Made by a program: the position numbers and the translations under genes
Notes under the pieces: generated by a model
What the model was told of the DNA's origin: nothing
Databases searched by the model: none
What the model saw: the letters and a program-made list of their open reading frames with translations, nothing else
Shown: positions 27,627 through 37,114 of the stretch, in pieces
How positions within the stretch are numbered: position 1 is the stretch's first letter
Layout: the number at the start of each line of letters is the position of its first letter
NCBI RefSeq assembly: GCF_018398335.1
Contig: NZ_JAHBRX010000001.1
Location: 2,844,001-2,908,000 of the forward strand
Source of the DNA: Chelatococcus sp. HY11
Lineage (GTDB): Bacteria; Pseudomonadota; Alphaproteobacteria; Rhizobiales; Beijerinckiaceae
Direction of reading: 5' to 3'
Length of the DNA: 64,000 nucleotides

Positions 27627-27917
27627 ATGATCTCTATCATCAATCTCCTTCTTACGGTTATCGACATCTACTCCTATCTCGTCATCGCCTCGGCGATCAT
27701 GAGCTGGCTGGTGGCTTTCAACGTGATCAATCCGCGCAACGACATCGTGCGGGCCATTGGCAATTTCCTGTACCAGATCACGGAACCCGCGCTGCGACCG
27801 ATCCGCAACATCCTCCCCAATCTCGGCGGCGTCGATATCTCTCCGGTGATTCTGTTGCTGCTGTTGTGGTTCATCTCCAGTCTGATCCGGGAATATGCCT
27901 ACAGCCTTCTCATCTGA
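27627..27917 (+). CDS. YggT-family membrane protein
   Basis: 96 residues with two hydrophobic segments (about 3-26 and 70-90) and the YggT signature between them: NPRNDIVRAIGNFLYQITEP, followed by ALRPIRNILPNLGGVDISP. The role is poorly known; homologs are linked to osmotic shock response and to membrane assembly. It overlaps the next gene (DUF167) by 23 bp, the conserved YggT-YggU pairing. The ATG at 27627 is the only one fitting the family start. Confidence 0.93.
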   Translation: MISIINLLLTVIDIYSYLVIASAIMSWLVAFNVINPRNDIVRAIGNFLYQITEPALRPIRNILPNLGGVDISPVILLLLLWFISSLIREYAYSLLI

Positions 27918-28284
27918 GGTCTATCCTTCTTTGGAGACATATCCCTGGCGTGCCGAAGGGGCGGGCACTCTCATCGTCAGCGTGCGCTTGACGCCGCGAG
28001 GGGGACGCGATGCACTCGACGGCTGCGCCGTGCTGTCGGATGGTCGCGCCGTCATCAAGGCCCGCGTCCGGGTGGCAGCCGAAGATGGCGCGGCGAACGC
28101 CGCGCTCATGGCGATGCTGGCGAAGGCGGCCGGGCTGCCGGCCTCGGCGGCCAGCTTGAAAAGCGGCCACCGTATGCGTCTGAAGACAGTTGCGCTGGTG
28201 GGCAACGCAACAGATATAGCCGGGCGCCTCGCCACAGCGCTTGGTACGGTATCGCAGAGCAGTGATCGAGGAGCAGGCCAGTGA
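27895..28284 (+). CDS. DUF167 (YggU-family) protein
   Basis: 129 residues. The DUF167 core appears as [18 protein letters not shown], then [20 protein letters not shown] and [19 protein letters not shown], the small alpha-beta fold of YggU. The function is unknown. It begins inside yggT and ends overlapping the folD start (GTGA), so the three are translationally coupled. The first 15 residues are poorly conserved and the true start may be slightly downstream. Confidence 0.9.
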   Translation: MPTAFSSEVYPSLETYPWRAEGAGTLIVSVRLTPRGGRDALDGCAVLSDGRAVIKARVRVAAEDGAANAALMAMLAKAAGLPASAASLKSGHRMRLKTVALVGNATDIAGRLATALGTVSQSSDRGAGQ

Positions 28285-29174
28285 GCGCCACAATTATCGA
28301 CGGCAAGGCTTTCGCGGCTGGCTTGCGCGAACGCGTCACAGGCGCGGTCGCCGCTTTCAGCGCCACCACTGGCCAGGTTCCCGGCCTTGCTGTCGTGCTG
28401 GTGGGCGAGGATCCGGCGAGCCAAGTTTACGTACGGTCGAAAGCCAAGCAGACGGTCGAGATCGGCATGCGCTCCATCGAGCACAAGCTGCCCGCGAGCG
28501 TGAGCCAGCAGGATCTGGAGGCGCTGGTACGCCGCCTCAACGCCGACGATGCGGTTGACGGCATCCTCGTCCAGCTGCCCCTTCCCGCCGGCCTCGACGC
28601 GACACCGGTCATCGCCGCGATCGATCCGCTCAAGGACGTGGACGGCCTCACGGACGCCAGCGCGGGGCGCCTCGCGAGCGGTCGCATCGGCCTTGTACCC
28701 TGCACGCCGCTCGGCTCGATGATGCTCATCAACTCCGTGGCGCCTGATATCTCCGGGGCCGAGGCCGTCGTCGTCGGCCGCTCCAATCTCGTCGGCAAGC
28801 CGATCGCGCAGCTCCTTCTCCAACAGAATGCCACCGTGACGATCGCCCATTCACGGACGCGCGACCTCGCGGCGGTGTGCCGCCGCGCCGATATCCTCGT
28901 GGCCGCCGTCGGCCGTCCCCATATGATCGGCGCAGAGCATGTGAAGGACGGTGCCATCGTCATAGACGTCGGCATCAACCGCATCCCGGCGCCCGAGCTT
29001 GGCGAGGGCAAGACGCGTCTCATCGGCGACGTCGCCTTCGAGGCGGCGCGGGCCAAGGCGCGCGCGATCACCCCCGTACCCGGTGGGGTCGGCCCGATGA
29101 CCATCGCCTGTCTGTTGAGGAACACGCTGACCGCAGCGCGGCTGCGTCGGGGCCTCGAAGACACAGTCGTGTAG
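28281..29174 (+). CDS. folD: Methylenetetrahydrofolate dehydrogenase/cyclohydrolase
   Basis: 297-residue bifunctional enzyme of one-carbon metabolism that interconverts 5,10-methylene-, methenyl- and 10-formyl-tetrahydrofolate with NADP. Motifs are [14 protein letters not shown] (catalytic Tyr and Lys), [41 protein letters not shown] (nucleotide site) and the C-terminal [16 protein letters not shown]. The start is GTG at 28281, overlapping the DUF167 stop. Confidence 0.96.
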   Translation: MSATIIDGKAFAAGLRERVTGAVAAFSATTGQVPGLAVVLVGEDPASQVYVRSKAKQTVEIGMRSIEHKLPASVSQQDLEALVRRLNADDAVDGILVQLPLPAGLDATPVIAAIDPLKDVDGLTDASAGRLASGRIGLVPCTPLGSMMLINSVAPDISGAEAVVVGRSNLVGKPIAQLLLQQNATVTIAHSRTRDLAAVCRRADILVAAVGRPHMIGAEHVKDGAIVIDVGINRIPAPELGEGKTRLIGDVAFEAARAKARAITPVPGGVGPMTIACLLRNTLTAARLRRGLEDTVV

Positions 29175-29190
29175 CTAAGCATTTCGGACC

Positions 29191-29688
29191 ATGGCCATGA
29201 CGACGCCAGTTCGCCTGCCGCAGGACACCGCGCTTCTCATTCTCAGCCCAGGCACGACCGCGCAGGCGCTCCATCAGGAGCCGCTAGCCGCAGTGATCGC
29301 CTCCTGGCGTGCAGCGGACATGCCGCGCGCCATCCTGACGCCGATGCAGGATCCCGTTTCGGATACGGACGCCGACATCCCCGTGATGACTCATGGCGCG
29401 GCCGGCATCTTTTCCGACACCGATCTCGATCCGCGCCTGACGGCGGCCGGTATCACGACCGTCGTGCTGGCCTCCGCCGGCGATCCCGCTCGTCTCCTGC
29501 AAGGTGGCGCTGAAGCAGCGCGCCTTGGCTATCGCGTCATCCTCATGACCGACGGAGACGCTGCGTCTGACGCGTTCGCGTCTGTTGCAGATGCGAAAAT
29601 CGCCTCTCCCGCCGCGATCACCGCCGGTATCGCGCTATCGGCGGGGCGGAAAAGACCCTGGCCGACCGCTCCAGCCAACGCTTTGTAA
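29191..29688 (+). CDS. Isochorismatase-fold protein lacking the catalytic triad
   Basis: 165 residues with the outline of the cysteine-hydrolase/isochorismatase fold: TALLILSPG at the first strand, FSDTDLDPRLTAAGITTVVL, then AARLGYRVILMTDGDAAS. At the aligned positions the usual Asp of ALLVID is Ser, the Lys before the TDLD stretch is missing, and the nucleophile Cys is Ala (ASAGDPARL). It should therefore not hydrolyse amides in the known way and may bind a ligand or partner instead. It follows folD by 16 bp and precedes the sdh operon. Distant homology read by eye; moderately sure. Confidence 0.65.
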   Translation: MAMTTPVRLPQDTALLILSPGTTAQALHQEPLAAVIASWRAADMPRAILTPMQDPVSDTDADIPVMTHGAAGIFSDTDLDPRLTAAGITTVVLASAGDPARLLQGGAEAARLGYRVILMTDGDAASDAFASVADAKIASPAAITAGIALSAGRKRPWPTAPANAL

Positions 29689-29871
29689 AAATTAACGTAT
29701 ATGCGCTTCAAAGAAACTTGAAGGGGACGGAAAATGACAGAATCTCGATTTTGTCACCAAGCCACCCCCCTTACCGCATTGCGATTGCCGCCCATATTGA
29801 GTACCAACCGGAACAACTTCGACTAACTCTAGACTACCCACCTGTTCCGAGAGGTCTCCGGAGACCCGCCC

Positions 29872-30285
29872 ATGGCCGAGGCCAAAGCGCCCACGTCCCA
29901 ACCGGCTCACAGCCGGCCTCTTTCTCCCCATCTGCAAGTCTGGCGTTGGACCTGGACGATGGCGATGTCGGTTGCCCACCGTGTCACCGGTGGCGCGCTC
30001 TATGTCGGCACCCTCATTCTTGTCATCTGGCTTGTCGCATTGGCCAGCGGCCCGCGCGCCTTCGAATGGGTGCAGTGGTTCATGGGGTCCTGGCTCGGCT
30101 ATCTTATCCTGTTCGGCTACACTTGGGCGCTGCTGCACCACATGATGGGTGGCCTCCGTCATTTCATGTGGGATTTCGGCCGCGGCTTCGAGCCGAAAGA
30201 GCGCCTCCTGCTGGCCCAGGGCAGCCTCATCGCGTCCGCCGCGCTCACGCTTCTCGTGTGGGTCGTCGGCCTGAGCCTGAGCTGA
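29872..30285 (+). CDS. sdhC: Succinate dehydrogenase cytochrome b556 subunit
   Basis: 137 residues with three membrane helices. The lead RPLSPHLQVWRWTWTMAMSV and the motif SVAHRVTGGAL are the SdhC signature; LHHMMGGLRHFMWD on the second helix carries the likely haem-ligand His. With SdhD it anchors complex II and forms the quinone site. First gene of sdhCDAB, with GGAG in a good position before the ATG. The promoter must lie in the 183 bp upstream, which is AT-rich around 29689-29720. Confidence 0.95.
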   Translation: MAEAKAPTSQPAHSRPLSPHLQVWRWTWTMAMSVAHRVTGGALYVGTLILVIWLVALASGPRAFEWVQWFMGSWLGYLILFGYTWALLHHMMGGLRHFMWDFGRGFEPKERLLLAQGSLIASAALTLLVWVVGLSLS

Positions 30286-30294
30286 GGGAGCGCC

Positions 30295-30690
30295 ATGTCA
30301 CAGTTCAAGTTCTCCATTCGCACCCCGGCTGGCCGCGTCCGTGGCCTCGGCTCGGCGAAATCCGGCACGGAACACTTCTGGATGCAGCGGCTGACCGCCG
30401 TCGCCAACGTGCCGCTGGCGATCGCCTTCATCATCATCGTCGTGTCGGTGGCCGGTCGTGATTTCGAGGATGCGCGCCTTGCCATCAGCCAGCCGCTGAT
30501 CGCCATTCTGCTGCTTCTCTTCATTCTGTCGGGCGTCATTCACATGCGCATCGGCATGCAGGTCATCATCGAGGACTACGTGCATTCTGAAGGTGCCAAG
30601 GTCGTCGCCGTGATGGCCAACACCTTCTTCGCCGTCGTCATTGGTGCGGCCGCGACCTTTGCGGTTCTCAAGATCGCCTTCGGGATTTAA
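30295..30690 (+). CDS. sdhD: Succinate dehydrogenase membrane anchor subunit
   Basis: 131 residues with three membrane helices. The start has TPAGRVRGLGSAKSGTEHFW and MQRLTAVANVPLAI, the alphaproteobacterial SdhD pattern, and HMRIGMQVIIEDYVHSEGAK near residue 85 with the haem-side His and the conserved DY. It follows sdhC by nine bases and precedes sdhA by three. Confidence 0.95.
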   Translation: MSQFKFSIRTPAGRVRGLGSAKSGTEHFWMQRLTAVANVPLAIAFIIIVVSVAGRDFEDARLAISQPLIAILLLLFILSGVIHMRIGMQVIIEDYVHSEGAKVVAVMANTFFAVVIGAAATFAVLKIAFGI

Positions 30691-30693
30691 GTC

Positions 30694-32541
30694 ATGGCTC
30701 AGGCGTCCCAGACCACGACCTTTGGCGCATCCACGCCCAGCATCAACGGTCGTGCCTATCCGATCACGGATCACACCTTCGACGTGATCATCGTCGGTGC
30801 CGGCGGCGCCGGCCTGCGCGCGACCGTCGGCTGCAGTCAGGCTGGCCTCAGGACAGCCTGCATCACCAAGGTGTTCCCCACGCGCTCGCATACCGTCGCC
30901 GCCCAGGGCGGCGTTGCCGCCTCGCTCGCCAACATGGGCCCGGACAACTGGCAATGGCACATGTACGATACCGTCAAGGGATCGGACTGGCTGGGTGATC
31001 AGGACTCCATCGAGTATCTCGTGCGCAACGCGCCCGCCGCCGTCTATGAGCTCGAACATTGGGGCGTGCCCTTCTCGCGCACCGAGGACGGCCGGATCTA
31101 CCAGCGGCCTTTCGGCGGGATGACCACGGATTTCGGCAAGGGCCCGCCCGCCCAGCGCACCTGCGCCGCCGCTGACCGCACCGGACATGCCATCCTGCAC
31201 ACGCTGTATGGCCAGGCTGTCCGCAACAACACCGAATTCTTCATCGAGTACTTCGCCATCGACCTCATCATGGATGAGGAAGGCCGCTGCCGCGGCGTGA
31301 TCGCTCTCAAGCTCGACGACGGCACCCTCCACCGCTTCCGCGCGCATCTCGTGATGCTGGCGACCGGCGGCTACGGCCGCGCCTATTTCTCGGCCACATC
31401 AGCCCACACCTGCACGGGCGACGGCAATGCGATGGTGCTCCGCGCCGGCCTGCCCTTGCAGGACATGGAATTCGTGCAGTTCCATCCGACCGGCATCTAC
31501 GGTTCGGGCTGCCTGATCACCGAGGGTGCGCGTGGCGAGGGCGGCTATCTTACCAATTCCGAGGGCGAGCGCTTCATGGAGCGCTATGCCCCGTCGGTGA
31601 AGGATCTGGCGCCGCGCGACATGGTCTCACGGTCCATGACGATGGAAATCCGCGAGGGTCGTGGCGTCGGCAAGGACAAGGACCACATCTTCCTGCATCT
31701 CGATCATCTCGATCCGGCCGTCCTGCACGAGCGCCTGCCCGGCATCTCGGAATCGGCGAAGATCTTCGCGGGCGTCGATGTGACCAAGGAGCCGATCCCG
31801 GTTCTGCCGACAGTGCATTACAACATGGGCGGCATCCCCACGAACTACCACGGCGAGGTCGTGACGCTGAAGGATGGCAATCCGGACTTCATCGTCCCGG
31901 GCCTGATGGCGCTTGGCGAAGCTGCCTGCGTGTCGGTGCATGGCGCCAACCGCCTCGGTTCCAACTCGCTGATCGATCTCGTGGTGTTCGGCCGCGCCGC
32001 CGGCCTTCGCGCCGCCGAGCTTGTCAAGCCCGGCGAGGCGCACGCCAATCTCCCGGCCAATTCGGCCGAGATGTCGCTGAGCCGCCTCGACAAGTTCCGC
32101 TACGCGAGCGGCGGCACGCCGACTGCCGAACTGCGCCTGCAGATGCAGCGCACCATGCAGTCGAACTGCGCCGTGTTCCGCACCGGCGAGGTGCTGGAAG
32201 AGGGCCGGGCCTTGATCAAGGAAGTCTGGACAGGCGCGGCCGACGTCAAGGTCACCGACCGCTCGCTGATCTGGAATTCCGATCTCGTCGAGACGCTGGA
32301 ATTCGACAATCTCATCACCCAGGCCGTCGTGACCATGGAAGGTGCGGCCAACCGCACCGAAAGCCGTGGCGCCCATGCCCGCGAGGACTATGCGAGCCGC
32401 GACGACGTGAACTGGATGAAGCACACCCTGGCCTGGGTCGACGAGACGAAGAAAAGCGTCACGCTCGATTACCGGCCGGTCCACAGCTACACCATGTCGA
32501 ACGAGATCCAGTATATCGAGCCCAAGGCTCGCGTTTATTGA
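30694..32541 (+). CDS. sdhA: Succinate dehydrogenase flavoprotein subunit
   Basis: 615 residues, the catalytic subunit that oxidises succinate to fumarate. FAD site [12 protein letters not shown], covalent-FAD His in [15 protein letters not shown], substrate residues in [20 protein letters not shown], and [15 protein letters not shown] and [19 protein letters not shown] are intact. The C-terminal helical domain has a typical [13 protein letters not shown]. Normal length, third gene in the operon. Confidence 0.97.
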   Translation: MAQASQTTTFGASTPSINGRAYPITDHTFDVIIVGAGGAGLRATVGCSQAGLRTACITKVFPTRSHTVAAQGGVAASLANMGPDNWQWHMYDTVKGSDWLGDQDSIEYLVRNAPAAVYELEHWGVPFSRTEDGRIYQRPFGGMTTDFGKGPPAQRTCAAADRTGHAILHTLYGQAVRNNTEFFIEYFAIDLIMDEEGRCRGVIALKLDDGTLHRFRAHLVMLATGGYGRAYFSATSAHTCTGDGNAMVLRAGLPLQDMEFVQFHPTGIYGSGCLITEGARGEGGYLTNSEGERFMERYAPSVKDLAPRDMVSRSMTMEIREGRGVGKDKDHIFLHLDHLDPAVLHERLPGISESAKIFAGVDVTKEPIPVLPTVHYNMGGIPTNYHGEVVTLKDGNPDFIVPGLMALGEAACVSVHGANRLGSNSLIDLVVFGRAAGLRAAELVKPGEAHANLPANSAEMSLSRLDKFRYASGGTPTAELRLQMQRTMQSNCAVFRTGEVLEEGRALIKEVWTGAADVKVTDRSLIWNSDLVETLEFDNLITQAVVTMEGAANRTESRGAHAREDYASRDDVNWMKHTLAWVDETKKSVTLDYRPVHSYTMSNEIQYIEPKARVY

Positions 32542-32583
32542 TCGCGTTGGCTCGCCCTGCCGGCGGTCGTTGAGGTTCAGGAT

Positions 32584-33369
32584 ATGGCCGAATTCGCCCT
32601 TCCCAAAAATTCCCGGATGACTGAAGGCAAGGTGTGGCCGAAGCCGGCCGGCGCCAAGCACACGACCGATTTCCGCGTTTACCGCTGGGATCCGGACACG
32701 GGCGAGAACCCGAGGATCGACACCTATACGGTGGATCGGGACGATTGCGGCCCGATGGTGCTCGACGCCATCATCTGGATCAAGAACAAGGTCGATCCCA
32801 CGCTGACCTTCCGGCGCTCCTGCCGCGAAGGCATCTGCGGCTCCTGCGCCATGAACATCGACGGCGCCAACACGCTTGCCTGCACCAAGGGCATCGACGA
32901 GGTCGAGCGCAAAGGCGTCGTGAAGATCTATCCCTTGCCGCATATGCCGGTGGTGAAGGATCTCGTTCCCGATCTCACGCGCTTCTACGCCCAGCATGCC
33001 TCGATCGAGCCCTGGCTCCAGACGACGACGCCAGCTCCCGAAAAGGAGTGGCGGCAGAGCCACGAGGACCGTCAGAAGCTCGACGGTCTTTATGAATGCA
33101 TTCTCTGCGCCTGCTGTTCGACCTCCTGCCCAAGCTACTGGTGGAATGGCGATCGCTATCTCGGCCCGGCCGCGTTGCTGCAGGCCTATCGCTGGCTGAT
33201 CGATTCGCGCGACGAGGCTACAGGGGAGCGTCTGGACCAGCTGGAGGACCCCTTCCGCCTCTATCGCTGCCACACGATCATGAATTGTGCGAATGTGTGC
33301 CCGAAGGGCCTCAACCCTGCGAAGGCCATCGCAGAGATCAAGCAGATGATGGTCGTTCGCCAGGTTTGA
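32584..33369 (+). CDS. sdhB: Succinate dehydrogenase iron-sulfur subunit
   Basis: 261 residues carrying three clusters: [2Fe-2S] in [16 protein letters not shown] plus a later Cys, [4Fe-4S] in [16 protein letters not shown], and [3Fe-4S] with [17 protein letters not shown]. It links the flavin in SdhA to quinone in SdhCD. A GAGG precedes the ATG. The stop is followed immediately by a palindromic hairpin. Confidence 0.97.
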   Translation: MAEFALPKNSRMTEGKVWPKPAGAKHTTDFRVYRWDPDTGENPRIDTYTVDRDDCGPMVLDAIIWIKNKVDPTLTFRRSCREGICGSCAMNIDGANTLACTKGIDEVERKGVVKIYPLPHMPVVKDLVPDLTRFYAQHASIEPWLQTTTPAPEKEWRQSHEDRQKLDGLYECILCACCSTSCPSYWWNGDRYLGPAALLQAYRWLIDSRDEATGERLDQLEDPFRLYRCHTIMNCANVCPKGLNPAKAIAEIKQMMVVRQV

Positions 33370-33370
33370 C

Positions 33371-33408
33371 GGCAGCGCAGATCTGCGCTGCCAAGATCTG
33401 CGCTGCCA
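33371..33408. repeat. Palindrome and 15-bp tandem repeat after sdhB
   Basis: Two adjacent copies of AGATCTGCGCTGCCA (33379-33393, 33394-33408). The first copy is also half of a perfect 22-bp palindrome (33371-33392), and the first arm can pair over 13 bp with the second copy (33371-33383 with 33395-33407). It begins two bases past the sdhB stop, so it probably acts as the 3' end hairpin of the sdh transcript, though no T-run follows. Confidence 0.7.
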
Positions 33409-33457
33409 TGTCTGACCGCTGGCCCACATGGCCGGCCCGTGGCATTGGGAGGCAATA

Positions 33458-33829
33458 ATGATTGACCATCTGAGCCTTCAAGTTTCCGACTATGCCAAGG
33501 CCAAAGCCTTCTACGAAAGGGCTTTGGCACCTCTCGGCTATAGCGTGGCGATGGAATTCGCGGACGCCACGGCGGGCTTCGGGCGTGACGGGAAGCCCGA
33601 CTTCTGGATCGCCGCGGGTGGTCCGGTCGCTCCACCCATACACGTCGCCTTCCGCGCAGAGAACCACGCCGCCGTCGACGCTTTCCATGCCGCGGCACTG
33701 GCGGCCGGCGCGACAGACAACGGTGAGCCGGGCCTGCGGCCTCATTATCATCCCAATTATTATGGTGCTTTCGTGCGGGATCCGGACGGCCACAATATCG
33801 AGGCCGTGTGTCATACCGAAGCCGCATAG
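33458..33829 (+). CDS. VOC-family (glyoxalase/bleomycin-resistance fold) protein
   Basis: 123 residues, one vicinal-oxygen-chelate domain of two beta-alpha-beta-beta-beta units. MIDHLSLQVSDYAKAKAFYE supplies the first metal His, IHVAFRAENHAAVDAFHAA the second unit, and FVRDPDGHNIEAVCH the conserved DPDGH/N-E metal stretch. Likely a metal-dependent lyase, dioxygenase or isomerase of unknown substrate. Shine-Dalgarno GGAGG at 33448. Confidence 0.9.
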   Translation: MIDHLSLQVSDYAKAKAFYERALAPLGYSVAMEFADATAGFGRDGKPDFWIAAGGPVAPPIHVAFRAENHAAVDAFHAAALAAGATDNGEPGLRPHYHPNYYGAFVRDPDGHNIEAVCHTEAA

Positions 33830-33970
33830 GCTGGTTTTGATAGCCATGGTTAATGGTTGACGGTGCTCAGTGCTTGCTCAATGCCTCTGCTTAAGGCACA
33901 CCATTGAGGGAGTTCCGAGCTGACGCGGGTCTTGACCGAACTCGGGCGAGTTTGCGGGAGAGCGCAGAGG

Positions 33971-34618
33971 ATGCAGTTGATCGTGCGTGATTTTGGACCC
34001 AAATGGCCCGTCGTGGCGGCCGTGATGCTGCTTGGCCTTGGCGCCTGCACAAGCTCCGATCGTTTCTCCGACCGGTCCGGCGGCGTCCAGCCCCGCCCCG
34101 GTAGTAATTCGCGCGCCATCAGCGACGATATGGAGCCGATTGCGCCAGGCCCCGCCCCAACGGTCATCGCGAGCCCCTTGCCGCCGGCGCCCGGCACGTC
34201 GGTTGCCTCGGATCCGAACTTTCCGACGCCCGGCGCGCCTGCGCCTGTCGATCCCATGCTTGGCCAGCCAAAGCCCGACAACATGGCAAACCTTGGAACG
34301 CCCGGGAGCGGCGCGAGCGCACCGACGCCGCGCGCGCCGACATCGCGCACCGCGATCACCGGCACCTGGACCGCGCGTGAGGCAACCGGCGGCTCGTGTC
34401 GCGTGACGCTGTCGAGTTCTCCGTCGCTGGACCTGTATCGCGCGTCAACATCGGGCTGCGCCAACAAGGATCTGCAGAGCGTCAATGCCTGGGATCTGCG
34501 CGACGACGAGGTTTATCTCTATTCCCGCGGCAGCGTTGTCGCCCGCCTCAAGGGCGGCTCAGGCGCTTATAATGGCGTGATCGCCAAGTCCGGCGCTCCT
34601 GTGACGATCTCTCGCTGA
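33971..34618 (+). CDS. Omp19-type outer-membrane lipoprotein (AprI/Inh protease-inhibitor domain)
   Basis: 215 residues. The signal peptide ends in the lipobox LLGLGAC, so Cys is lipidated. A Pro/Gly/Ala-rich low-complexity stretch (about 45-140) follows, then a C-terminal inhibitor domain starting ITGTWTAREATGGSCRVTLS with two Cys and ending VARLKGGSGAYNG. This is the layout of Brucella Omp19, which inhibits host proteases. In a free-living relative it may protect against metalloproteases. The ATG at 33971 gives a proper signal; an upstream TTG would not. Confidence 0.88.
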   Translation: MQLIVRDFGPKWPVVAAVMLLGLGACTSSDRFSDRSGGVQPRPGSNSRAISDDMEPIAPGPAPTVIASPLPPAPGTSVASDPNFPTPGAPAPVDPMLGQPKPDNMANLGTPGSGASAPTPRAPTSRTAITGTWTAREATGGSCRVTLSSSPSLDLYRASTSGCANKDLQSVNAWDLRDDEVYLYSRGSVVARLKGGSGAYNGVIAKSGAPVTISR

Positions 34619-34625
34619 TCCGGTA

Positions 34626-35438
34626 TCAGCCGGCCCCAGGCGCCATTTTCCCGGGGATCGCCATTGGGGATCCCGTCGGTATTCCTTGGAGCCATCGCTT
34701 CAGAAACGTATCAAGCCAGGCCACGACGGCGCCATCGTATATGAAACGGCCGCTGTGGTGGAGCCGGGCCTCCTGCGCGCCCGGTAGAGCGAGCCGCTCC
34801 ACGCCACGCGTCGTCCAGCGATAGACCATGGCGTGCGTCACCTCCGGGTGAAACTGGAAACCGAAGGCGGCAGGACCAACCTGGATGGCCTGCACGGGAA
34901 AGTCCGTCCCCGTAGCGAGGACTGATACGCCGGCCGGATCGTCAAGCCCCTCGCGGTGCCACTGATAGACATGGGACGGCCAGGGTACGCCGAGGCGGCT
35001 GGCGAAGTCTTCTCCGGCGAAAGTGGGATGAATCGGGAAATAGCCGATTTCGGCCCGCCCCTCGGCATGTGCGGCTACGCGTCCACCCATATGCTTGACG
35101 AGCATCTGCGCGCCGAGGCAAAGGCCGAGAAAGGGCTTCTCCGCCTTGAGAACACGCCCGATCCAACCGATCTCCCCGCGTAGCCAGGGCTCGTCGTCAT
35201 TGGCGCTCATCGGGCCGCCGAAGATCACGACGCCGTCGTGGAATTCAAGCGTATCCGGCAGTGGATCCCCGAAGCGCGGGCGGCGTATATCGAGAGCATG
35301 CCCCTGAGCGGCGATCAGACGCCCCACCCGTCCGGGCGTGGAATGCTCCTGGTGCAGGACCACGAGGACCGGTTGCCTCGCCCGAGCCTGGCCCGTCGAT
35401 GGGCGGATGTCCAAGGAACGGGCCGTTCTATCGTGCAT
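34626..35438 (-). CDS. Class I glutamine amidotransferase-like protein
   Basis: 270 residues. The GATase fold shows VVIFGGPMSANDDEPWLRGE, the nucleophile elbow LGLCLGAQMLV with Cys, and FGFQFHPEVTH with His and Glu, so the triad is complete. There is no synthetase domain. It resembles GMP-synthase-like stand-alone GATases and gamma-glutamyl hydrolase relatives; the substrate is unknown. It ends four bases downstream of the start-proximal TerB-like gene stop and is likely co-transcribed with it. Confidence 0.87.
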   Translation of the reverse strand: MHDRTARSLDIRPSTGQARARQPVLVVLHQEHSTPGRVGRLIAAQGHALDIRRPRFGDPLPDTLEFHDGVVIFGGPMSANDDEPWLRGEIGWIGRVLKAEKPFLGLCLGAQMLVKHMGGRVAAHAEGRAEIGYFPIHPTFAGEDFASRLGVPWPSHVYQWHREGLDDPAGVSVLATGTDFPVQAIQVGPAAFGFQFHPEVTHAMVYRWTTRGVERLALPGAQEARLHHSGRFIYDGAVVAWLDTFLKRWLQGIPTGSPMAIPGKMAPGAG

Positions 35439-35441
35439 GCT

Positions 35442-35939
35442 TCAACGATCCTCAGGTGAATGAAGAGGCTGACGGCGTAGATCGGCGACGACCGCTTCAT
35501 CGAGGCCCAGCAGGCGTGCCAGCTGCCAGATCAGATCGTCCTCGAGCTCGCGCACTTCACCATCGGCCTGCGCCAGATCCCACGCCAGATGGAGAAGACG
35601 CGTTCTTGCGGCGATATCAAGGCGTCGGCGCAAGGGTGCGATCAGCGTTTCGACATCGGCGCTGCCCCGATCCGCCAGATCGCCCTGCGCGGCCAGCGCC
35701 TCGGCATCAGTGGACGTGAGGGAAAACTCGTCTCTCAGCACCGCTTCCAGGCGCGCCCATTCGGCCGGGACAATCACACCGTCGATCCGGGCGACATGCA
35801 CCAGCAATGTCGCAAGGGCAAGCCGCTCATCATCGCCCTCAGCGGCGCTCGTTTTTGCATCACCGCTGCCTACGCGCTCGACGAGTTCACGCACGAGTGC
35901 GAGGAGTGACAACGGGTTGTAAGGCGAGGCTTTCGTCAT
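35442..35939 (-). CDS. TerB-family protein
   Basis: 165 residues of the tellurite-resistance TerB/DUF533-like helical fold. LALATLLVHVARIDGVIVPA holds the first acidic DG motif, and LHLAWDLAQADGEVRELEDD the second, giving paired metal sites. There are no other ter genes nearby, so a general stress or membrane-associated role is more likely than tellurite resistance. The ATG at 35939 is chosen; a TTG seven codons earlier is possible. Confidence 0.87.
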   Translation of the reverse strand: MTKASPYNPLSLLALVRELVERVGSGDAKTSAAEGDDERLALATLLVHVARIDGVIVPAEWARLEAVLRDEFSLTSTDAEALAAQGDLADRGSADVETLIAPLRRRLDIAARTRLLHLAWDLAQADGEVRELEDDLIWQLARLLGLDEAVVADLRRQPLHSPEDR

Positions 35940-36087
35940 AAACAGCAGATCCCAGACCAACCGGGAACAGGGAGGTGGCCTTCCCGGCCATCAAATACCG
36001 ATTCTCTTCAGCTGGCGTGAACATAAAAGCAAGAATGGCGCCAGTTCCGAAGATAGCCGGCATCGCCCTCGCCTCTCGGCCAGGGAA

Positions 36088-36801
36088 CTAGCGGCCGTTA
36101 GCCTGCCGCCATGCCGCATAGTCGGTCTGCGTCTGGGGATCTGTGGGCGGGTAAAGACCGAGGATTGAACGGCCCTTCAGGACCTCCTGCTGGACGAAGT
36201 CCTCAAAGGCGGTCATTTCCACCGCCTCGCTCGCGATCTCATTAGCGAGATGGGCGGGAATGACGATCACCCCCTCACCATCGCCGACAACGACATCACC
36301 GGGAAACACGGCGACATCGCCGCAACCGATGGGCACGTTGATATCGAGCGCCTGATGGTGGGTCAGATTGGTGGGAGCGGAAGGGCGGTGGTGATAGGCC
36401 GGGATCGCCAACGCCGCGATATCGGGGCTGTCGCGAAAGCCGCCGTCGGTCACGACACCAGCGACCCCGCGCATCATGAGCCGGGAGACAAGAATGGCGC
36501 CAGCCGATGCCGCACGTGCGTCCTTGCGGCTGTCGAAAACCATTACAGAGCCCGGCGGGCATTCTTCGACGGCCTTGCGCTGCGGGTGAGAACGATCACG
36601 AAAGACGTCGATGGTGTTCAGATCCTCGCGCGCCGGGATATAGCGAAGCGTGAAAGCTTCGCCCACCATGTTGTCGCCCTTGAACTGCAAGGGGCTGACA
36701 TCCTGGATGAACTGATTGCGCAATCCCCGCTTGAACAGCGCCGTGCTCAGCGTCGCGGTGCTCACGGATTTCAGCTTCTGGCGGGTTTCTGCAGACAGCA
36801 T
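36088..36801 (-). CDS. RraA-like / HMG-CHA aldolase family protein
   Basis: 237 residues of the RraA/class II pyruvate aldolase fold. The catalytic region is AGAILVSRLMMRGVAGVVTD followed by GGFRDSPDI, where the Arg and Asp needed for metal binding and aldol cleavage are present (true RraA proteins that only inhibit RNase E often lack the full set). VGDGEGVIVIP is typical. The family splits 4-hydroxy-4-methyl-2-oxoglutarate or related acids into pyruvate plus a 2-oxoacid. It is divergent from a PEP-mutase/isocitrate-lyase-superfamily gene and close to a carboxylate transporter, which supports a catabolic aldolase role. Confidence 0.85.
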   Translation of the reverse strand: MLSAETRQKLKSVSTATLSTALFKRGLRNQFIQDVSPLQFKGDNMVGEAFTLRYIPAREDLNTIDVFRDRSHPQRKAVEECPPGSVMVFDSRKDARAASAGAILVSRLMMRGVAGVVTDGGFRDSPDIAALAIPAYHHRPSAPTNLTHHQALDINVPIGCGDVAVFPGDVVVGDGEGVIVIPAHLANEIASEAVEMTAFEDFVQQEVLKGRSILGLYPPTDPQTQTDYAAWRQANGR

Positions 36802-36814
36802 CGGCTTCTCCGGC

Positions 36815-36840
36815 TTGCGTGATCTGATTGCGTGATCTGA
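36815..36840. repeat. 13-bp tandem duplication upstream of the RraA-like gene
   Basis: TTGCGTGATCTGA occurs twice without a gap and the next three bases start a third unit. It lies 14-39 bp before the start codon on the minus strand, inside the untranslated leader or promoter. Confidence 0.75.
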
Positions 36841-37019
36841 TTGGATGCCTGTAAGGCGTCACTCCCGCCCGGGATAATGAGCGAGAAGCCCGCCCAAGGC
36901 CACAGTCAGAGGTCGATCTTACCGAAAATTTGTCTGATGTCCGATGAATAGGCATGCCATCGCAACCGGCTCTCGCGATAAGGGTAAGAGGGCAGCCTCC
37001 TGCCGACAAGATTTCAATT

Positions 37020-37031
37020 CTTGTCTACGAG
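37020..37031. promoter_or_regulatory. Operator-like site upstream of the lyase gene
   Basis: CTTGTCTACGAG agrees at 9 of 12 bases with CTTGTATGCAAG, the reverse complement of the palindrome upstream of tctB. Candidate weak site for the GntR/FCD regulator encoded at 38022-38702. Confidence 0.3.
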
Positions 37032-37114
37032 GATGGTATTTCTGTGTACATCAATGCGACAGAACCCTAGAACTAAGCCTTGATGGCAACGGGTCTTGTT
37101 ACAGGAGCCTTCAC

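Larger units (their letters stand above)
36802..37114. other. Divergent control region between the two lyase genes
   Basis: 313 bp between the RraA-like and PEP-mutase-superfamily starts, with no gene. It contains a 13-bp tandem duplication next to the RraA-like start, an operator-like CTTGTCTACGAG (37020-37031) and TGTGTACA (37043-37050). It becomes AT-rich between 36920 and 37090. Confidence 0.55.

Noticed and set aside
31627-33429. 600-codon minus-strand open frame
   Set aside because: Antisense to sdhA and sdhB, with shadow-type composition and no recognisable domain.
35442-35939. Tellurite resistance locus
   Set aside because: Only a single TerB-like gene, with no terC, terD or terZ nearby.
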